Origin: Mesorhizobium muleiense
GTDB taxonomy: Bacteria > Pseudomonadota > Alphaproteobacteria > Rhizobiales > Rhizobiaceae
Reading direction: 5' to 3'
DNA length: 64,000 bases
Assembly (NCBI RefSeq): GCF_900099905.1
Contig: NZ_FNEE01000020.1
Location: forward strand, 1 to 64,000
Shown here in pieces: positions 34,841 through 43,232 of this stretch. The notes beneath the pieces were generated by a model, which saw only the letters and a list, made by a program, of their open reading frames with translations, did no database searches and had not been told where the DNA came from. Position 1 is the first letter of the stretch. The number at the start of each line of letters is the position of its first letter. A program made the position numbers and the translations under genes.

Positions 34841-35482
34841 TTAAATCAGGAAGGGGTTGCTCCGGCGCTCCTCGCCGAAGCGGCCGCCGGGACCATGGCC
34901 GCAGATGAAGCCGATGTCGTCGCCGAGCGGCAGAAGCTTGTTCTTGATCGAGGCGATCAGCGCGGCGTGGTCGCCGCCCGGCAGATCGGTGCGCCCGACC
35001 GAGCCGCGGAACAACACGTCGCCAACATGGGCGAACTTCGCAGCACGATTGTAGTAGACGACATGGCCGGGCGCGTGGCCCGGGCAATGAAAGACTTCGA
35101 ACGCGTGCTGGCCGAACGAGACGGTATCGCCTTCGCCGAGAAAGCGGTCGGGCACGCAGTTGCGCACCGGCTCGGTGATGCCGTAGTGTTTCGCCTGCTT
35201 CTCGAGATTGGCAAGCAACGGACGGTCGGCCTCATGCGGGCCGATGATCTCGATGCCGAGCGCGTCCTTCAGCTCCATGGCGCCGCCGGCGTGGTCGATG
35301 TGACCATGCGTGATCCAGATCGCGCCGGCGTTGATCGCATTGTCCTTGAGCACTGCCAGCACCTTGTCAATGTCGCCGCCGGGATCGACGACGACGCCTT
35401 GCCTGTCGTCCATGTCGAAGAGGATGGTGCAGTTTTGCTGGAAGGCCGTGACCGGCACGATGCCGGCGTTGAGCTGACCCAT
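34841..35482 (-). CDS. MBL-fold metallo-hydrolase (glyoxalase II-like)
   Basis: A 213-aa metallo-beta-lactamase-fold protein: NCTILFDMDDRQGVVVDPGG, IWITHGHIDHAGG (HxHxDH metal motif), FHCPGHAPGHVVYY, GDVLFRGSVGRTDLPGGD and ICGHGPGG. This pattern fits the YcbL-type glyoxalase II/hydroxyacylglutathione hydrolase-like group that hydrolyses thioesters. The start at 35482 (MGQLNAGIVPV) after GAAAGGACGATC; the open frame upstream is not conserved. Confidence 0.93.
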   Translation of the reverse strand: MGQLNAGIVPVTAFQQNCTILFDMDDRQGVVVDPGGDIDKVLAVLKDNAINAGAIWITHGHIDHAGGAMELKDALGIEIIGPHEADRPLLANLEKQAKHYGITEPVRNCVPDRFLGEGDTVSFGQHAFEVFHCPGHAPGHVVYYNRAAKFAHVGDVLFRGSVGRTDLPGGDHAALIASIKNKLLPLGDDIGFICGHGPGGRFGEERRSNPFLI

Positions 35483-35570
35483 GATCGTCCTTTCGCTGTG
35501 TCGCTTCTGATTTAGAGACACATGCGAACGTCGTCCACCGCATCCGGCTGTCGCGACAACGCCAAAATGA

Positions 35571-35590
35571 AATGGGCGGCCGAAGCCGCC
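35571..35590. terminator. Hairpin upstream of MBL gene
   Basis: GGGCGGC-CGAA-GCCGCCC, a 7-bp perfect stem. On the minus strand it lies upstream of the MBL gene and could end transcription from the 35747-36064 gene. On that strand it runs into CATTTCATTTTGG, a weak T-tract. Confidence 0.5.
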
Positions 35591-35610
35591 CACGCAAAAG
35601 CCCGAAACCG

Positions 35611-35743
35611 CTAAAGCGCGTCGCGGCTGAATGGATTTATGCGACGCGCTTTAAGTTATTGTTTTTATGCATGTCGTTATCGCAAAACCGCTGCGCATCA
35701 CGGGTCAGGCCCTGGAGGGCATGCTTTTGCGCGACATGCATTA
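35611..35743. repeat. Mesorhizobial intergenic repeat with two hairpins
   Basis: AAAGCGCGTCGC (35613) pairs perfectly with GCGACGCGCTTT (35641), and TGCATGTCG...GCAAAA pairs with TTTTGCGCGACATGCA. This is a known kind of repeat in Mesorhizobium intergenic regions; related fragments appear near 49765-49845 and 60617. Confidence 0.85.
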
Positions 35744-35746
35744 AGC

Positions 35747-36064
35747 TTACTTCTTCGTCGCGTTCATGACCGCGCCGATGATGGCCGTCAGGATGGCGCC
35801 ACCACCAGCACCGCCGAGGATGTTCTGCACATTCAGCGCGCTGCCCAATCCGCCCGTTGCCGCTGCGGCCGCAGCCGGATCGATCGTGCCGCCGCCGAGC
35901 AGGCTGCCGAGGATGGCCGCACCGCCGACGCCGCCAAGGGCGCCGCCGAGGATTTTGGTAAGCTGCCCCATTGCCGCTGTCTTGAGCGCGGCGCCCACCG
36001 CCTGGCCACCAATGACACCCATAATCACCTGAACAATGATCTGAAGAAGCGTGTTCATGTCCAT
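35747..36064 (-). CDS. Small hydrophobic Gly/Ala-rich membrane-active protein
   Basis: A 105-aa protein, MDMNTLLQIIVQVIMGVIGG...ILGGALGGVGGAAILGSLLGGG...ILGGAGGGAILTAIIGAVMNATKK. Long hydrophobic glycine-rich stretches at ~5-25, 37-55 and 80-98 suggest membrane insertion or a glycine-zipper fold. Similar unnamed proteins are conserved in Rhizobiales. Start at 36064 or two codons later (MNTLLQ), after GAGGGACTGGTAAT. Function unknown. Confidence 0.75.
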   Translation of the reverse strand: MDMNTLLQIIVQVIMGVIGGQAVGAALKTAAMGQLTKILGGALGGVGGAAILGSLLGGGTIDPAAAAAATGGLGSALNVQNILGGAGGGAILTAIIGAVMNATKK

Positions 36065-36147
36065 ATTACCAGTCCCTCCATAGCTGCCAGCCTCCCGGGC
36101 CGACAGCATCATGAGACGCCGAACTGGACGAAAGTCAAATGCCGAGG

Positions 36148-36178
36148 TGCTTAAATAAAAGGGGCAGTCCGAAAACCG
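36148..36178 (-). terminator. Intrinsic terminator of ilvE
   Basis: On the minus strand: AGGGGC-GGTTTTCGGACT-GCCCCT followed by TTTATTT. Lies 30 bp after the ilvE stop. Confidence 0.75.
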
Positions 36179-36209
36179 CCCCTACTTGTTAAAAAAGTTG
36201 TGACTTTCG

Positions 36210-37103
36210 TTATTCTGCGGCAATCGCATGCTTGGGTTGAACGGCTGCAGAATAGTCGTTCATCAGAGTCTTGGCGATTTCGCCCACCTCGAATCGGTAT
36301 GGACCGATTTCTGAAACGGGCGTCACCTCGGCCGCCGTTCCGGTGAGGAAGCACTGCTGGAAGCCTTCGAGTTCTTCCGGCATGATGGTGCGCTCGATCA
36401 CCTCGAAGCCGCGATCCTTGGCAAGACCAATGACTGTACGGCGGGTGATGCCGTCGAGGAAGCAATCGGGGGTGGGTGTGTGGATCTTGCCGTCCTTGAC
36501 GAAGAAGATGTTGGCGCCGGTTGCTTCCGCAACCTGGCCGCGCCAGTCGAGCATCATGGCGTCGGCATAGCCTTTGGCTTCGGCGGCATGCTTGGACATG
36601 GTGCAGATCATGTAGAGGCCGGCAGCCTTCGATTTCGACGGCGCGGTGCGCGGATCGGGGCGGCGCCATTCGGCCAGATCGAGGCGGATGCCCTTCAGCT
36701 TCTGTGCCGGATCGAAATAGCTGGGCCACTGCCAGATGGCGATGGCGCAGTTGATCCGGCTGTTTTGCGCCGAGACGCCCATCTGTTCGCTGCCGCGCCA
36801 GGCGATCGGCCGGACATAGGCATCCTGAAAACCCTGCTTCTTCAACAGCGTGCGGCAGGCGTCGTCGATCTCGGCAACCGAATAGGGAATCTTGAAGCCG
36901 AGCAGGCGTGCCGATTCGTGCAGGCGCTCGCTGTGGTCGGTCAGCTTGAAAATCTCGCCGCCATAGGCGCGTTCGCCCTCGAACACCGCGCTGGCGTAGT
37001 GCAGGCCATGGGTCAGCACGTGGATCTTGGCGTCGGCCCATTGGACGAACTCGCCGTTCATCCAGATAAAGCCGTCCATTTGGTCAAAGGGAACGGATGC
37101 CAT
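36210..37103 (-). CDS. ilvE: Branched-chain amino acid aminotransferase
   Basis: A 297-aa class IV PLP aminotransferase: MDGFIWMNGEFVQWADAKIH, HYASAVFEGERAYGGEIFKL, YVRPIAWRG, SKSKAAGLYMICTMSKHAAE with the PLP Lys, EATGANIFFVKDGKIHTP and TGTAAEVTPVSEIG. It interconverts Val/Leu/Ile and their keto acids. Divergent from the MarR-response regulator-kinase operon; the intergenic region carries a large palindrome. ATG at 37103 follows GGGAGGTTACC on the minus strand. Confidence 0.96.
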   Translation of the reverse strand: MASVPFDQMDGFIWMNGEFVQWADAKIHVLTHGLHYASAVFEGERAYGGEIFKLTDHSERLHESARLLGFKIPYSVAEIDDACRTLLKKQGFQDAYVRPIAWRGSEQMGVSAQNSRINCAIAIWQWPSYFDPAQKLKGIRLDLAEWRRPDPRTAPSKSKAAGLYMICTMSKHAAEAKGYADAMMLDWRGQVAEATGANIFFVKDGKIHTPTPDCFLDGITRRTVIGLAKDRGFEVIERTIMPEELEGFQQCFLTGTAAEVTPVSEIGPYRFEVGEIAKTLMNDYSAAVQPKHAIAAE

Positions 37104-37294
37104 GGTAACCTCCCGCGGGCGGCCGCCCGCACATTATCGTTGCGCGTTTCTTGTCAGCCGCACCGGGCGGCCACTATCTCGAAGCGTAGGCGGATATATA
37201 AGGTCTGGCAAACACAGGAAGTTCCGGAAAAACGGCTTTCCCTTGCCTTTTCGTTCGCAATCCGCCGAAAAGCTTGTCAAAAATTACCATTGCC

Positions 37295-37329
37295 GGGAAA
37301 TTACGTCAATAGTACTGACATAATTTCCC
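37295..37329. promoter_or_regulatory. 35-bp near-perfect palindrome, MarR operator candidate
   Basis: Left arm GGGAAATTACGTCAATA and right arm TACTGACATAATTTCCC match at 15 of 17 paired positions around a central G. It ends 17 bp before the MarR ATG, so it covers the likely promoter or leader, and lies about 190 bp from ilvE. Length and symmetry suit a MarR dimer or two dimers. Confidence 0.75.
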
Positions 37330-37346
37330 TTTCGCACGGAGAAAAG

Positions 37347-37880
37347 ATGACGGATCGCAGCCACCCAGCCGGAAAACCGATCAGGACGGCGATCACCGAC
37401 GAGGACGGCATCGACTTTGCCATCATCGAACTGTTCTTCTTCGCCTATCGCGATTTTACCTCCGATCCGGACCAGATCCTGTCCGACTATGGTTTCGGCC
37501 GCGCCCATCACCGGGTCCTGCATTTCGTCAATCGCAGGCCGGGCCTGACGGTCGCCGAACTCCTCGACGTGCTGAAGATCACCAAGCAGAGCCTGGCGCG
37601 CGTGCTCAAACAACTGATCGATACCGACCACATCGTCCAGTTGCAGGGTCCGCGCGACCGCCGCCAGCGCGAGCTCTATCCGACAGCCAAGGGCCGCGCC
37701 CTGGCGCTGGCGCTGGCACGGCCACAGTCACGCCGCATCCATGCTGCATTGGAAGATTCCGGAGCCACCGAACGCGCCTTGATCGAGCGCTTCCTGGAAG
37801 CGATGGTCAATCCGGAACTAAGGGCGCAGATCGACATTGTGCCCGCAAAAACGTCAGGGAAAAGCCATGGAGACCATTGA
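37347..37880 (+). CDS. petP: MarR-family regulator, PetP-like
   Basis: A 177-aa winged-helix regulator: LSDYGFGRAHHRVLHFVNRR, PGLTVAELLDVLKITKQSLARVLKQLI (recognition helix), LQGPRDRRQRELYPTAKGRAL (the wing). It precedes and overlaps by 14 bp a response regulator resembling PetR of Rhodobacter capsulatus, where petP-petR lie next to the bc1 genes; the name rests on this arrangement and general resemblance. ATG at 37347 after CACGGAGAAAAG. The frame is open far upstream but unconserved. Confidence 0.85.
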   Translation: MTDRSHPAGKPIRTAITDEDGIDFAIIELFFFAYRDFTSDPDQILSDYGFGRAHHRVLHFVNRRPGLTVAELLDVLKITKQSLARVLKQLIDTDHIVQLQGPRDRRQRELYPTAKGRALALALARPQSRRIHAALEDSGATERALIERFLEAMVNPELRAQIDIVPAKTSGKSHGDH

Positions 37881-38586
37881 AAGGGTTGATCAACCGGCAG
37901 CACCGGACGACGATGCGCCGCATCTGCTGGTGATTGATGACGATACCCGTATCCGCAATCTTCTCAAACAATATCTGACCGAAAACGGCTTTCGCGTCAC
38001 TGTTGCCGGAAATTCCGGCGAAGCGCGGCGCAAGCTCGCCGGCCTCGATTTCGATCTGCTCGTGCTCGATATCATGATGCCGGGGGAAACCGGCGTCGAT
38101 CTCGCCAAGGCATTGCGGGCAACCAAGAACGTCCCGATCCTGATGCTTACCGCGCTGTCCGAGACCGACAGCCGGATCACCGGGCTCGAGGCCGGCGCCG
38201 ACGACTATCTGCCGAAGCCTTTCGATCCCCGAGAATTGATCCTGCGCATCAACAACATCCTGCGCCGCGGCGGTCCTGCAACGACGCCCAAGGTCGAGCA
38301 GCTGGTTTTCGGGCCTTACACGTTCCAGATCGCCAGGCGGGAACTCAAGCGCGGCGGCGAGGCTCTGAAGCTGACCGACCGCGAGCAGGAGATCCTGGCG
38401 ATCTTCGCGGCCCGGGCCGGCGAAACGATACCGCGTCATGAACTTGTCGGCGACGAGTCCGAAGTCGGCGAGCGCACCATCGACGTCCAGATCAACAGGC
38501 TGCGCCGCAAGATCGAGCGCGATCCGTCCAATCCGGTCTGGCTGCAGACCGTGCGCGGTATTGGGTATCGGCTCAGCGTGGAATAG
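37867..38586 (+). CDS. petR: OmpR-family response regulator, PetR-like
   Basis: A 239-aa protein: receiver domain with HLLVIDDDTRIRNLLKQYLT (acidic pocket), phospho-Asp in DLLVLDIMMPGETGVDL, GADDYLPKPFDPRELILRIN; then a winged-helix DNA-binding domain LKLTDREQEILAIFAARAGE, RTIDVQINRLRRKIERDPS, VRGIGYRLS. Strong resemblance to PetR. Start at 37867 overlaps the MarR stop; the kinase gene follows after 52 bp, so the three form an operon. Confidence 0.94.
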   Translation: METIERVDQPAAPDDDAPHLLVIDDDTRIRNLLKQYLTENGFRVTVAGNSGEARRKLAGLDFDLLVLDIMMPGETGVDLAKALRATKNVPILMLTALSETDSRITGLEAGADDYLPKPFDPRELILRINNILRRGGPATTPKVEQLVFGPYTFQIARRELKRGGEALKLTDREQEILAIFAARAGETIPRHELVGDESEVGERTIDVQINRLRRKIERDPSNPVWLQTVRGIGYRLSVE

Positions 38587-38638
38587 ACTGCCGCCCGCAG
38601 CCCCTTGTCGAGCGGCTGCGGATGAGCAAAAAGGGCGA

Positions 38639-40051
38639 ATGGCGACCACGCAACTGGAACGGCCGGGAGATCGCGGCTTGAGCGCTCGCGCCAGGCGGGC
38701 GCTGAAGGCCGTGCCGCTTGCCTGGAAACGGTTCTGGCGCCTCGTTTCGCTTTACATGCCGAAGCGGCTCTATGCCCGCTCGCTGATCATCGTCATCGCG
38801 CCGATGATCCTGCTGCAATCGGTCCTCGCCTTTGTCTTCATGGAACGCCACTGGCAGACCGTGACGCAGCGCCTGTCGCAGGCCACGGTCCGCGACATTG
38901 CCGCGATCGTCGACCTGGTGGAAACCTATCCGCACGACGCCGACTACGCCAACATCATCCGCATCGCGCAGGATCGCATGCAGCTGAAGATCGACTTGCT
39001 GCCGCCCGATCCGCTGCCGGCGCCCGGTCCAAAGCCGTTCTTCTCGATCCTCGACGAAATTCTCTCGTCCGAGATCACCCATCAGATCAACCGTCCGTTC
39101 TGGATCGATACGGTCGGCAATTCCAATATCATTGAGGTCCGCGTCCAGCTCGAAGGCAAGGTGCTGCGCGCCTTCGTGCGCCGCAGCCAGGCCTATGCCT
39201 CGAACACGCACATTTTCCTGATCTGGATGGTCGGCACCTCGCTGGTGCTGCTGATGATCGCCATCCCGTTCCTGCGCAACCAGATCCGGCCGATCCTGAC
39301 GCTGGCCGAGGCCGCCGAAAGCTTCGGCAAGGGCCGGCCGATGCCGCTCGATTTCCGTCCGCGCGGCGCCGAGGAGGTTCGCCGCGCCGGCTTTGCCTTC
39401 ATCCAGATGCGCGAACGCATCGAACGCCAGCTCGAACAGCGCACCGCCATGCTGAGCGGCGTCAGTCACGACTTGAGGACCATCCTCACGCGCTTCAAGC
39501 TGCAGCTTGCGCTGACCGGGACCAAGGCCGACACCGAGGCGCTCGGCCAGGACATCGACGACATGCAGTCCATGCTGGAAGGCTATCTCGCCTTTGCCCG
39601 CGGCGAGGCAACGGAAGACGCCGGCCGTTTCAACCTTGAAGCCTATTTCGACAAGCTCGGCGAGGAGGCGACGCTGCGCAAGCGCAAACTGTCGACCTCG
39701 CTCGCCGGCGATCCAAATGTGCATGTGCGGCCCCACGCCTTTGCCCGGCTGTTGTCCAATGTCGTCGGCAACGCCTTCCGTTATGCCAAAACGGTTGAGA
39801 TCAACGCCAACCACGGCCGCGGCTCGCTGCTCGTCACCATCGACGACGACGGTCCGGGCATTCCGCCTGAAAAGCGCGAGCACGTGTTCAAGCCTTTCGT
39901 GCGGCTTGACGAAGCCCGCAACCTCGATGCCAGCGGCACCGGCCTTGGCCTTGCCATCGCACGCGACATTGCCCGCAGCCATGGCGGCGACATCATGCTC
40001 GACAAGAGCCCGCTCGGCGGCTTGCGCGCCGTCATCAAGGTTCCGGCCTGA
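38639..40051 (+). CDS. EnvZ-like sensor histidine kinase
   Basis: A 470-aa kinase. Transmembrane segments at ~50-70 (SLIIVIAPMILLQSVLAFVF) and ~195-215 (IFLIWMVGTSLVLLMIAIPF) flank a periplasmic sensor; HAMP follows; the phospho-His is in MLSGVSHDLRTILTRFKLQL; ATP-binding boxes are LLSNVVGNAFRYAK (N), IDDDGPGIP (G1), FVRLDEARN and GTGLGLAIARDIARSHGG (G2). The partner is the PetR-like regulator upstream. In EnvZ fashion the X box has RTxLTRxKL. Signal unknown; the R. capsulatus pet system has no such kinase beside it as I recall. Confidence 0.94.
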   Translation: MATTQLERPGDRGLSARARRALKAVPLAWKRFWRLVSLYMPKRLYARSLIIVIAPMILLQSVLAFVFMERHWQTVTQRLSQATVRDIAAIVDLVETYPHDADYANIIRIAQDRMQLKIDLLPPDPLPAPGPKPFFSILDEILSSEITHQINRPFWIDTVGNSNIIEVRVQLEGKVLRAFVRRSQAYASNTHIFLIWMVGTSLVLLMIAIPFLRNQIRPILTLAEAAESFGKGRPMPLDFRPRGAEEVRRAGFAFIQMRERIERQLEQRTAMLSGVSHDLRTILTRFKLQLALTGTKADTEALGQDIDDMQSMLEGYLAFARGEATEDAGRFNLEAYFDKLGEEATLRKRKLSTSLAGDPNVHVRPHAFARLLSNVVGNAFRYAKTVEINANHGRGSLLVTIDDDGPGIPPEKREHVFKPFVRLDEARNLDASGTGLGLAIARDIARSHGGDIMLDKSPLGGLRAVIKVPA

Positions 40052-40056
40052 ATTAG

Positions 40057-40128
40057 AGCGACGTGCGTCCAATTGAACGCACAAAGTACGCTCTACACTT
40101 TGAACCCACGCGACGTGCGTCCAATTGG
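40057..40128 (+). repeat. Direct repeat after the kinase gene
   Basis: GCGACGTGCGTCCAATTG occurs twice, beginning at about 40058 and 40110, inside the 205-bp gap before the glycosyltransferase gene. It resembles pieces of rhizobial intergenic repeats. Confidence 0.7.
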
Positions 40129-40256
40129 GCGTACTGCCTTCATCGGCCCGTCATGAAACCATGCTGAAGAGCGCGCATGAAGCGCGTGATCCCGATTGAT
40201 TCGGCCTTGCGGCCCCGCATCAAGGAAACCGACGACCTTTCAAGCAAAGGCCTGCT

Positions 40257-41381
40257 ATGCGCATCCTGATGGTCACCGACGCCTGGCGGCCGCAAGTCAA
40301 CGGCGTTGTCCATACGCTGGAACGGCTTTCAGAAACCCTGAAATCGTTCGACGTCGAGACGGACTTCCTGACCCCGAATATCTTTCGCACCTTGCCGCTG
40401 CCGACCTATCCCGACATCCGGCTGGCGCTGACGACGCCGGGCCACGTCGCGCGCCTGATCGAAGTGCGCAACGCAGACCATATCCATATCGTCACCGAGG
40501 GCCCGCTCGGCATGATGGCGCGGCGCTATTGCCGCAAGGCCGGCCGGCCGTTCACGACAAGCTATCACACGCGCTTTCCGGAATATCTGAGCGCGCGGCT
40601 GCCAATACCGGAAGCCTGGGCCTATCGCTGGCTTCGCGATTTCCACAATTCCGGACAAGGCACGCTGGTCGCCACCCAGTCGCTGGCGGACGATCTGGCG
40701 GCGCGCGGCTTCACCAAGCTCAGGCCATGGACGCGGGGCGTCGATACCGACCATTTCCGGCCGGACAAGAAAAAGGATATGGGGCTCAAGCGACCGATCT
40801 TCCTCTGCGTCGGCCGCGTCGCGATCGAAAAGAACCTGGCCGCCTTCCTCGACCTGGATTTGCCCGGCAGCAAGGTGGTCGTCGGCGAGGGACCGGAGTT
40901 GGCCAGGCTCAAGGCGAGATACCCCGATGCCCATTTCCTTGGCCACCGCCCGAACGACGAACTGGCCGAAATCTATGCCTCGGCCGATGTCTTCATTTTT
41001 CCCAGCCGCACCGACACGTTCGGCAATGTCATCATCGAGGCGCTGGCCAGCGGCACGCCGGTCGCAGCCTATCCGGTGACCGGGCCGATCGACATTGTCG
41101 GCGACGGCGTCGGCGGAGCCGTATCGAACGATTTGCGTGAGGCCGCGCTCGCCGCGCTCGATGTCGACCGCGCCGAAGCGCGCCAACGGGCAATGCGCTA
41201 TAGCTGGAAGGCCTGCGCGGAGATGTTCCTGGAGACGGTTGGAGAGGCGCTGGGCACCCAGCGAAAACTGACACCACCTTCGTCATCCACGGGCGAAGCG
41301 GCGGCAACGCCGGCGCGCAGACCCGAGGATCCATTTCGTGACCTCCGAGCGGCCCCTTCGGTGAAGAACTTGTTGGGTTGA
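40257..41381 (+). CDS. Glycosyltransferase family 1/4 (GT-B fold)
   Basis: A 374-aa GT4-like enzyme: MRILMVTDAWRPQVNGVVHT at the N-terminus (typical of MgtA/diglucosyl lipid enzymes), FTTSYHTRFPEYLSAR, CVGRVAIEKNLAAFLDL, VVVGEGPELARLKARYP and the nucleotide-sugar E-x7-E block FPSRTDTFGNVIIEALASG. Probably cytoplasmic or peripheral to the inner membrane, making a glycolipid or polysaccharide unit. Residues ~340-360 (SSSTGEAAATPARR) coincide with one arm of an 18-bp inverted repeat, suggesting a late change at the C-terminus. Confidence 0.92.
   Translation: MRILMVTDAWRPQVNGVVHTLERLSETLKSFDVETDFLTPNIFRTLPLPTYPDIRLALTTPGHVARLIEVRNADHIHIVTEGPLGMMARRYCRKAGRPFTTSYHTRFPEYLSARLPIPEAWAYRWLRDFHNSGQGTLVATQSLADDLAARGFTKLRPWTRGVDTDHFRPDKKKDMGLKRPIFLCVGRVAIEKNLAAFLDLDLPGSKVVVGEGPELARLKARYPDAHFLGHRPNDELAEIYASADVFIFPSRTDTFGNVIIEALASGTPVAAYPVTGPIDIVGDGVGGAVSNDLREAALAALDVDRAEARQRAMRYSWKACAEMFLETVGEALGTQRKLTPPSSSTGEAAATPARRPEDPFRDLRAAPSVKNLLG
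41278..41312 (+). repeat. Inverted repeat arm inside the glycosyltransferase gene
   Basis: CTTCGTCATCCACGGGCG is an exact reverse complement of CGCCCGTGGATGACGAAG at 42336-42353, and the next 17 bp also match at about 14 positions. The two arms face each other across the SnoaL-like gene. Confidence 0.75.
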
Positions 41382-41575
41382 GGCGGCGGCGGGCCGCACT
41401 TACTCCGCAGGTTCATCCGGAACGCTTTGCCGAAAACAGGCAAGCGGAGGCGCTGATCGATTTCAATTACTTGCGCCAGGGTGCAGCTCTTGGCGTCCGT
41501 CAGGATCGTGACTGCGCTAGCTGAGGCAGCGACCCGGTAGCGCACCCCTCCCGTCGGAAGCAAGAACGCCGTTGA

Positions 41576-42019
41576 TCAGTTGAAGGTGTGCAGCCGGAGT
41601 TTCAGGCTGCCATCTGCCTGCTTTTCGAAGACGTGGGTTGCCACCCCGGCCCACGGCTGATCCGCACCATTGGCGTCTTTACCCTTGGCCGACCATTTCG
41701 CCGTGCCAAACAGCAGGTTGCCGTCACCTCCTGCTTCGATAAGTTCGAGCTTGTGGCCTGTCACTCCCATGCCGAAGAGGCCGCCAAAGAATTTCTCGAC
41801 CCCGTCCGGTGCCTTGATGACGTCATGGGTGGCGGGCAAGAAGATCGCGTCGTCGGTGTAGAACGCCGCAACCGCCTTTGCGTCTGCTTTGTTGAAAGCA
41901 GCGTCCCAGGCCACGTAAGCGGCTTTCACCTGATCGTCGACGGGGTCAGCGTTGGCGGACGACCACGAAAAGAGGCAAAGGGAAAGCACAGCGAAAATCG
42001 CAGTCAGCAGTCGAACCAT
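41576..42019 (-). CDS. Exported SnoaL/DUF4440-like protein
   Basis: A 147-aa protein: signal peptide MVRLLTAIFAVLSLCLFSWS-SANA, then AAYVAWDAAFNKADAKAVAA, FYTDDAIFLPATHDVIKAPD, GVEKFFGGLF and THVFEKQADGSLKLRLHTFN. This is the NTF2-like alpha+beta barrel of SgcJ/EcaC/DUF4440 proteins, which bind or isomerise small molecules; role unknown. Start at 42019 after CGGGAGGATACG. Probably periplasmic. Confidence 0.9.
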   Translation of the reverse strand: MVRLLTAIFAVLSLCLFSWSSANADPVDDQVKAAYVAWDAAFNKADAKAVAAFYTDDAIFLPATHDVIKAPDGVEKFFGGLFGMGVTGHKLELIEAGGDGNLLFGTAKWSAKGKDANGADQPWAGVATHVFEKQADGSLKLRLHTFN

Positions 42020-42318
42020 CGTATCCTCCCGAGAATTGGCGGCACAGCCCGACAGATGCCGCGTCAAAACAATAAGCCTGGGCCGTTGGACTGTCGACTA
42101 ATCCGTTTGGGGTGGCCGCCCACAACGAAAACTCAATCGATGTTGTCGCCGAGAACTGCAATCACGTGCAGGTCAAGGCTGTGGGCACCCTTGGTTCATT
42201 CGCGGGCATTCGGCGTGGTCGCGATACTGCGGCCGAGGTTTCTGGTGATCACGACTTTTGGGGAAACCACGCGCTTCTTGAGATCAAACCCTGGAGCGGC
42301 CAAGGAAAATCTGCGCGT
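42020..42318. other. Intergenic stretch without recognisable gene
   Basis: Nearly 300 bp before the right repeat arm. Short open frames on the plus strand have no ribosome site and no recognisable motif. Confidence 0.4.
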
Positions 42319-42353
42319 CGGCGTCGCTCCCGCTCCGCCCGTGGATGACGAAG
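42319..42353 (-). repeat. Inverted repeat arm beside csaA
   Basis: Partner of 41278-41312; it ends exactly at the csaA stop codon. Confidence 0.75.
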
Positions 42354-42713
42354 CTAGAACAGTCGGCCGCCGTCAGGCACCCTGCGTTCGATCGCACCGA
42401 GGACGACCGCACCCTCCTCGTCGGGAAAGCCAAGCGTCAGCACTTCCGACATGAAGGGGCCGATCTGCCGCGGCGGAAAATTGACCACCGCGAACACCTG
42501 CCGGCCGATCAGCGTCTCGGGCGCATAGTATTTGGTGATCTGCGCCGACGATTTCTTCACTCCGATGTCAGCGCCGAAATCGATCTTCAGCTTGATCGAC
42601 GGCTTGCGCGCCTCGGGAAACGGCTCGGCCTCGACGATCGTGCCGGCGCGAATGTCGACACGGTCGAAATCGGCGAAGCTGATCTCTGGCTTGCGCTGGC
42701 TGCTCGAACTCAT
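42354..42713 (-). CDS. csaA: tRNA-binding/CsaA-type protein
   Basis: A 119-aa OB-fold protein: ISFADFDRVDIRAGTIVEAE, ARKPSIKLKIDFGADIGVKK, SSAQITKYY, GRQVFAVVNFPPRQIGPFMS and DEEGAVVLGAIERRVPDGGR span the whole CsaA family. Members bind tRNA-like RNA and were reported to have chaperone activity in Bacillus. Lies 18 bp after the YbjN gene on the same strand, likely co-transcribed. Confidence 0.94.
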   Translation of the reverse strand: MSSSSQRKPEISFADFDRVDIRAGTIVEAEPFPEARKPSIKLKIDFGADIGVKKSSAQITKYYAPETLIGRQVFAVVNFPPRQIGPFMSEVLTLGFPDEEGAVVLGAIERRVPDGGRLF

Positions 42714-42731
42714 GGAGGATCAGGACCTGGC

Positions 42732-43232
42732 TCAGGCGTTTCCGTAGGTCTCGAACAGGACGCCGGCCAGCGCATCCTTGGCCGAGGTTCCCGACCAGAC
42801 GACGAACTGGAACGCCTGGAAGTAGCATTCGCAGGCTTCCAGCGCCGACGACAACAGCACCTCGACCTGCTGGCTCGACGGCTCGACCCCGCCGGCGAGC
42901 AGCAGCGACTGGCGGAACATGATCGCGCCCTCCTGCTCCCAGAGGTCGAAATGGCCGAACAGCATCTGCTCGTTGATCAGCGAAAGCAGCCGCATCACTT
43001 CGAGTGCGCGCGCCTCCGGCACCTTGATGTCGAAAGCGCAGGCCAGATGCAGCGCCTCGAAATCCTCCATCCAGGAAAATGAGACGTGGTAGTCGGTCCA
43101 GCTTCCGGCAACCGAAATCGAAATCTCGTCGTCGCCGGCCCGTTCGAAGGACCAGTCGTTGTTGTGCGCCACCTGCTCGATAACATCCACCGGATGGATT
43201 TCGCGCGAGAATTCGAGTTCGAGAAGTTCCAT
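42732..43232 (-). CDS. YbjN domain-containing protein
   Basis: A 166-aa protein: MELLELEFSREIHPVDVIEQ, WSFERAGDDEISISVAGSWT, YHVSFSWMEDFEALHLACAF and a helix with MRLLSLINEQMLFGHFDLWE. This is the YbjN/type III secretion chaperone-like fold of the alphaproteobacterial kind. YbjN proteins are linked to stress and motility control in E. coli; here the role is unknown. Start at 43232 after ACAGGAAGCATTC. Confidence 0.92.
   Translation of the reverse strand: MELLELEFSREIHPVDVIEQVAHNNDWSFERAGDDEISISVAGSWTDYHVSFSWMEDFEALHLACAFDIKVPEARALEVMRLLSLINEQMLFGHFDLWEQEGAIMFRQSLLLAGGVEPSSQQVEVLLSSALEACECYFQAFQFVVWSGTSAKDALAGVLFETYGNA

Noticed and set aside
36480..37880. 466-aa form of the MarR regulator starting far upstream
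   Set aside because: The first 289 codons are antisense to ilvE and the intergenic region; the family begins at the ATG at 37347 with a good ribosome site.
41198..41563. 121-codon minus-strand frame overlapping the glycosyltransferase end
   Set aside because: Much of it is antisense to the real gene, and the non-overlapping N-terminal part matches nothing I recognise; no ribosome site.
42345..43082. 245-codon plus-strand frame opposite csaA and the YbjN gene
   Set aside because: Antisense shadow of two recognisable minus-strand genes.
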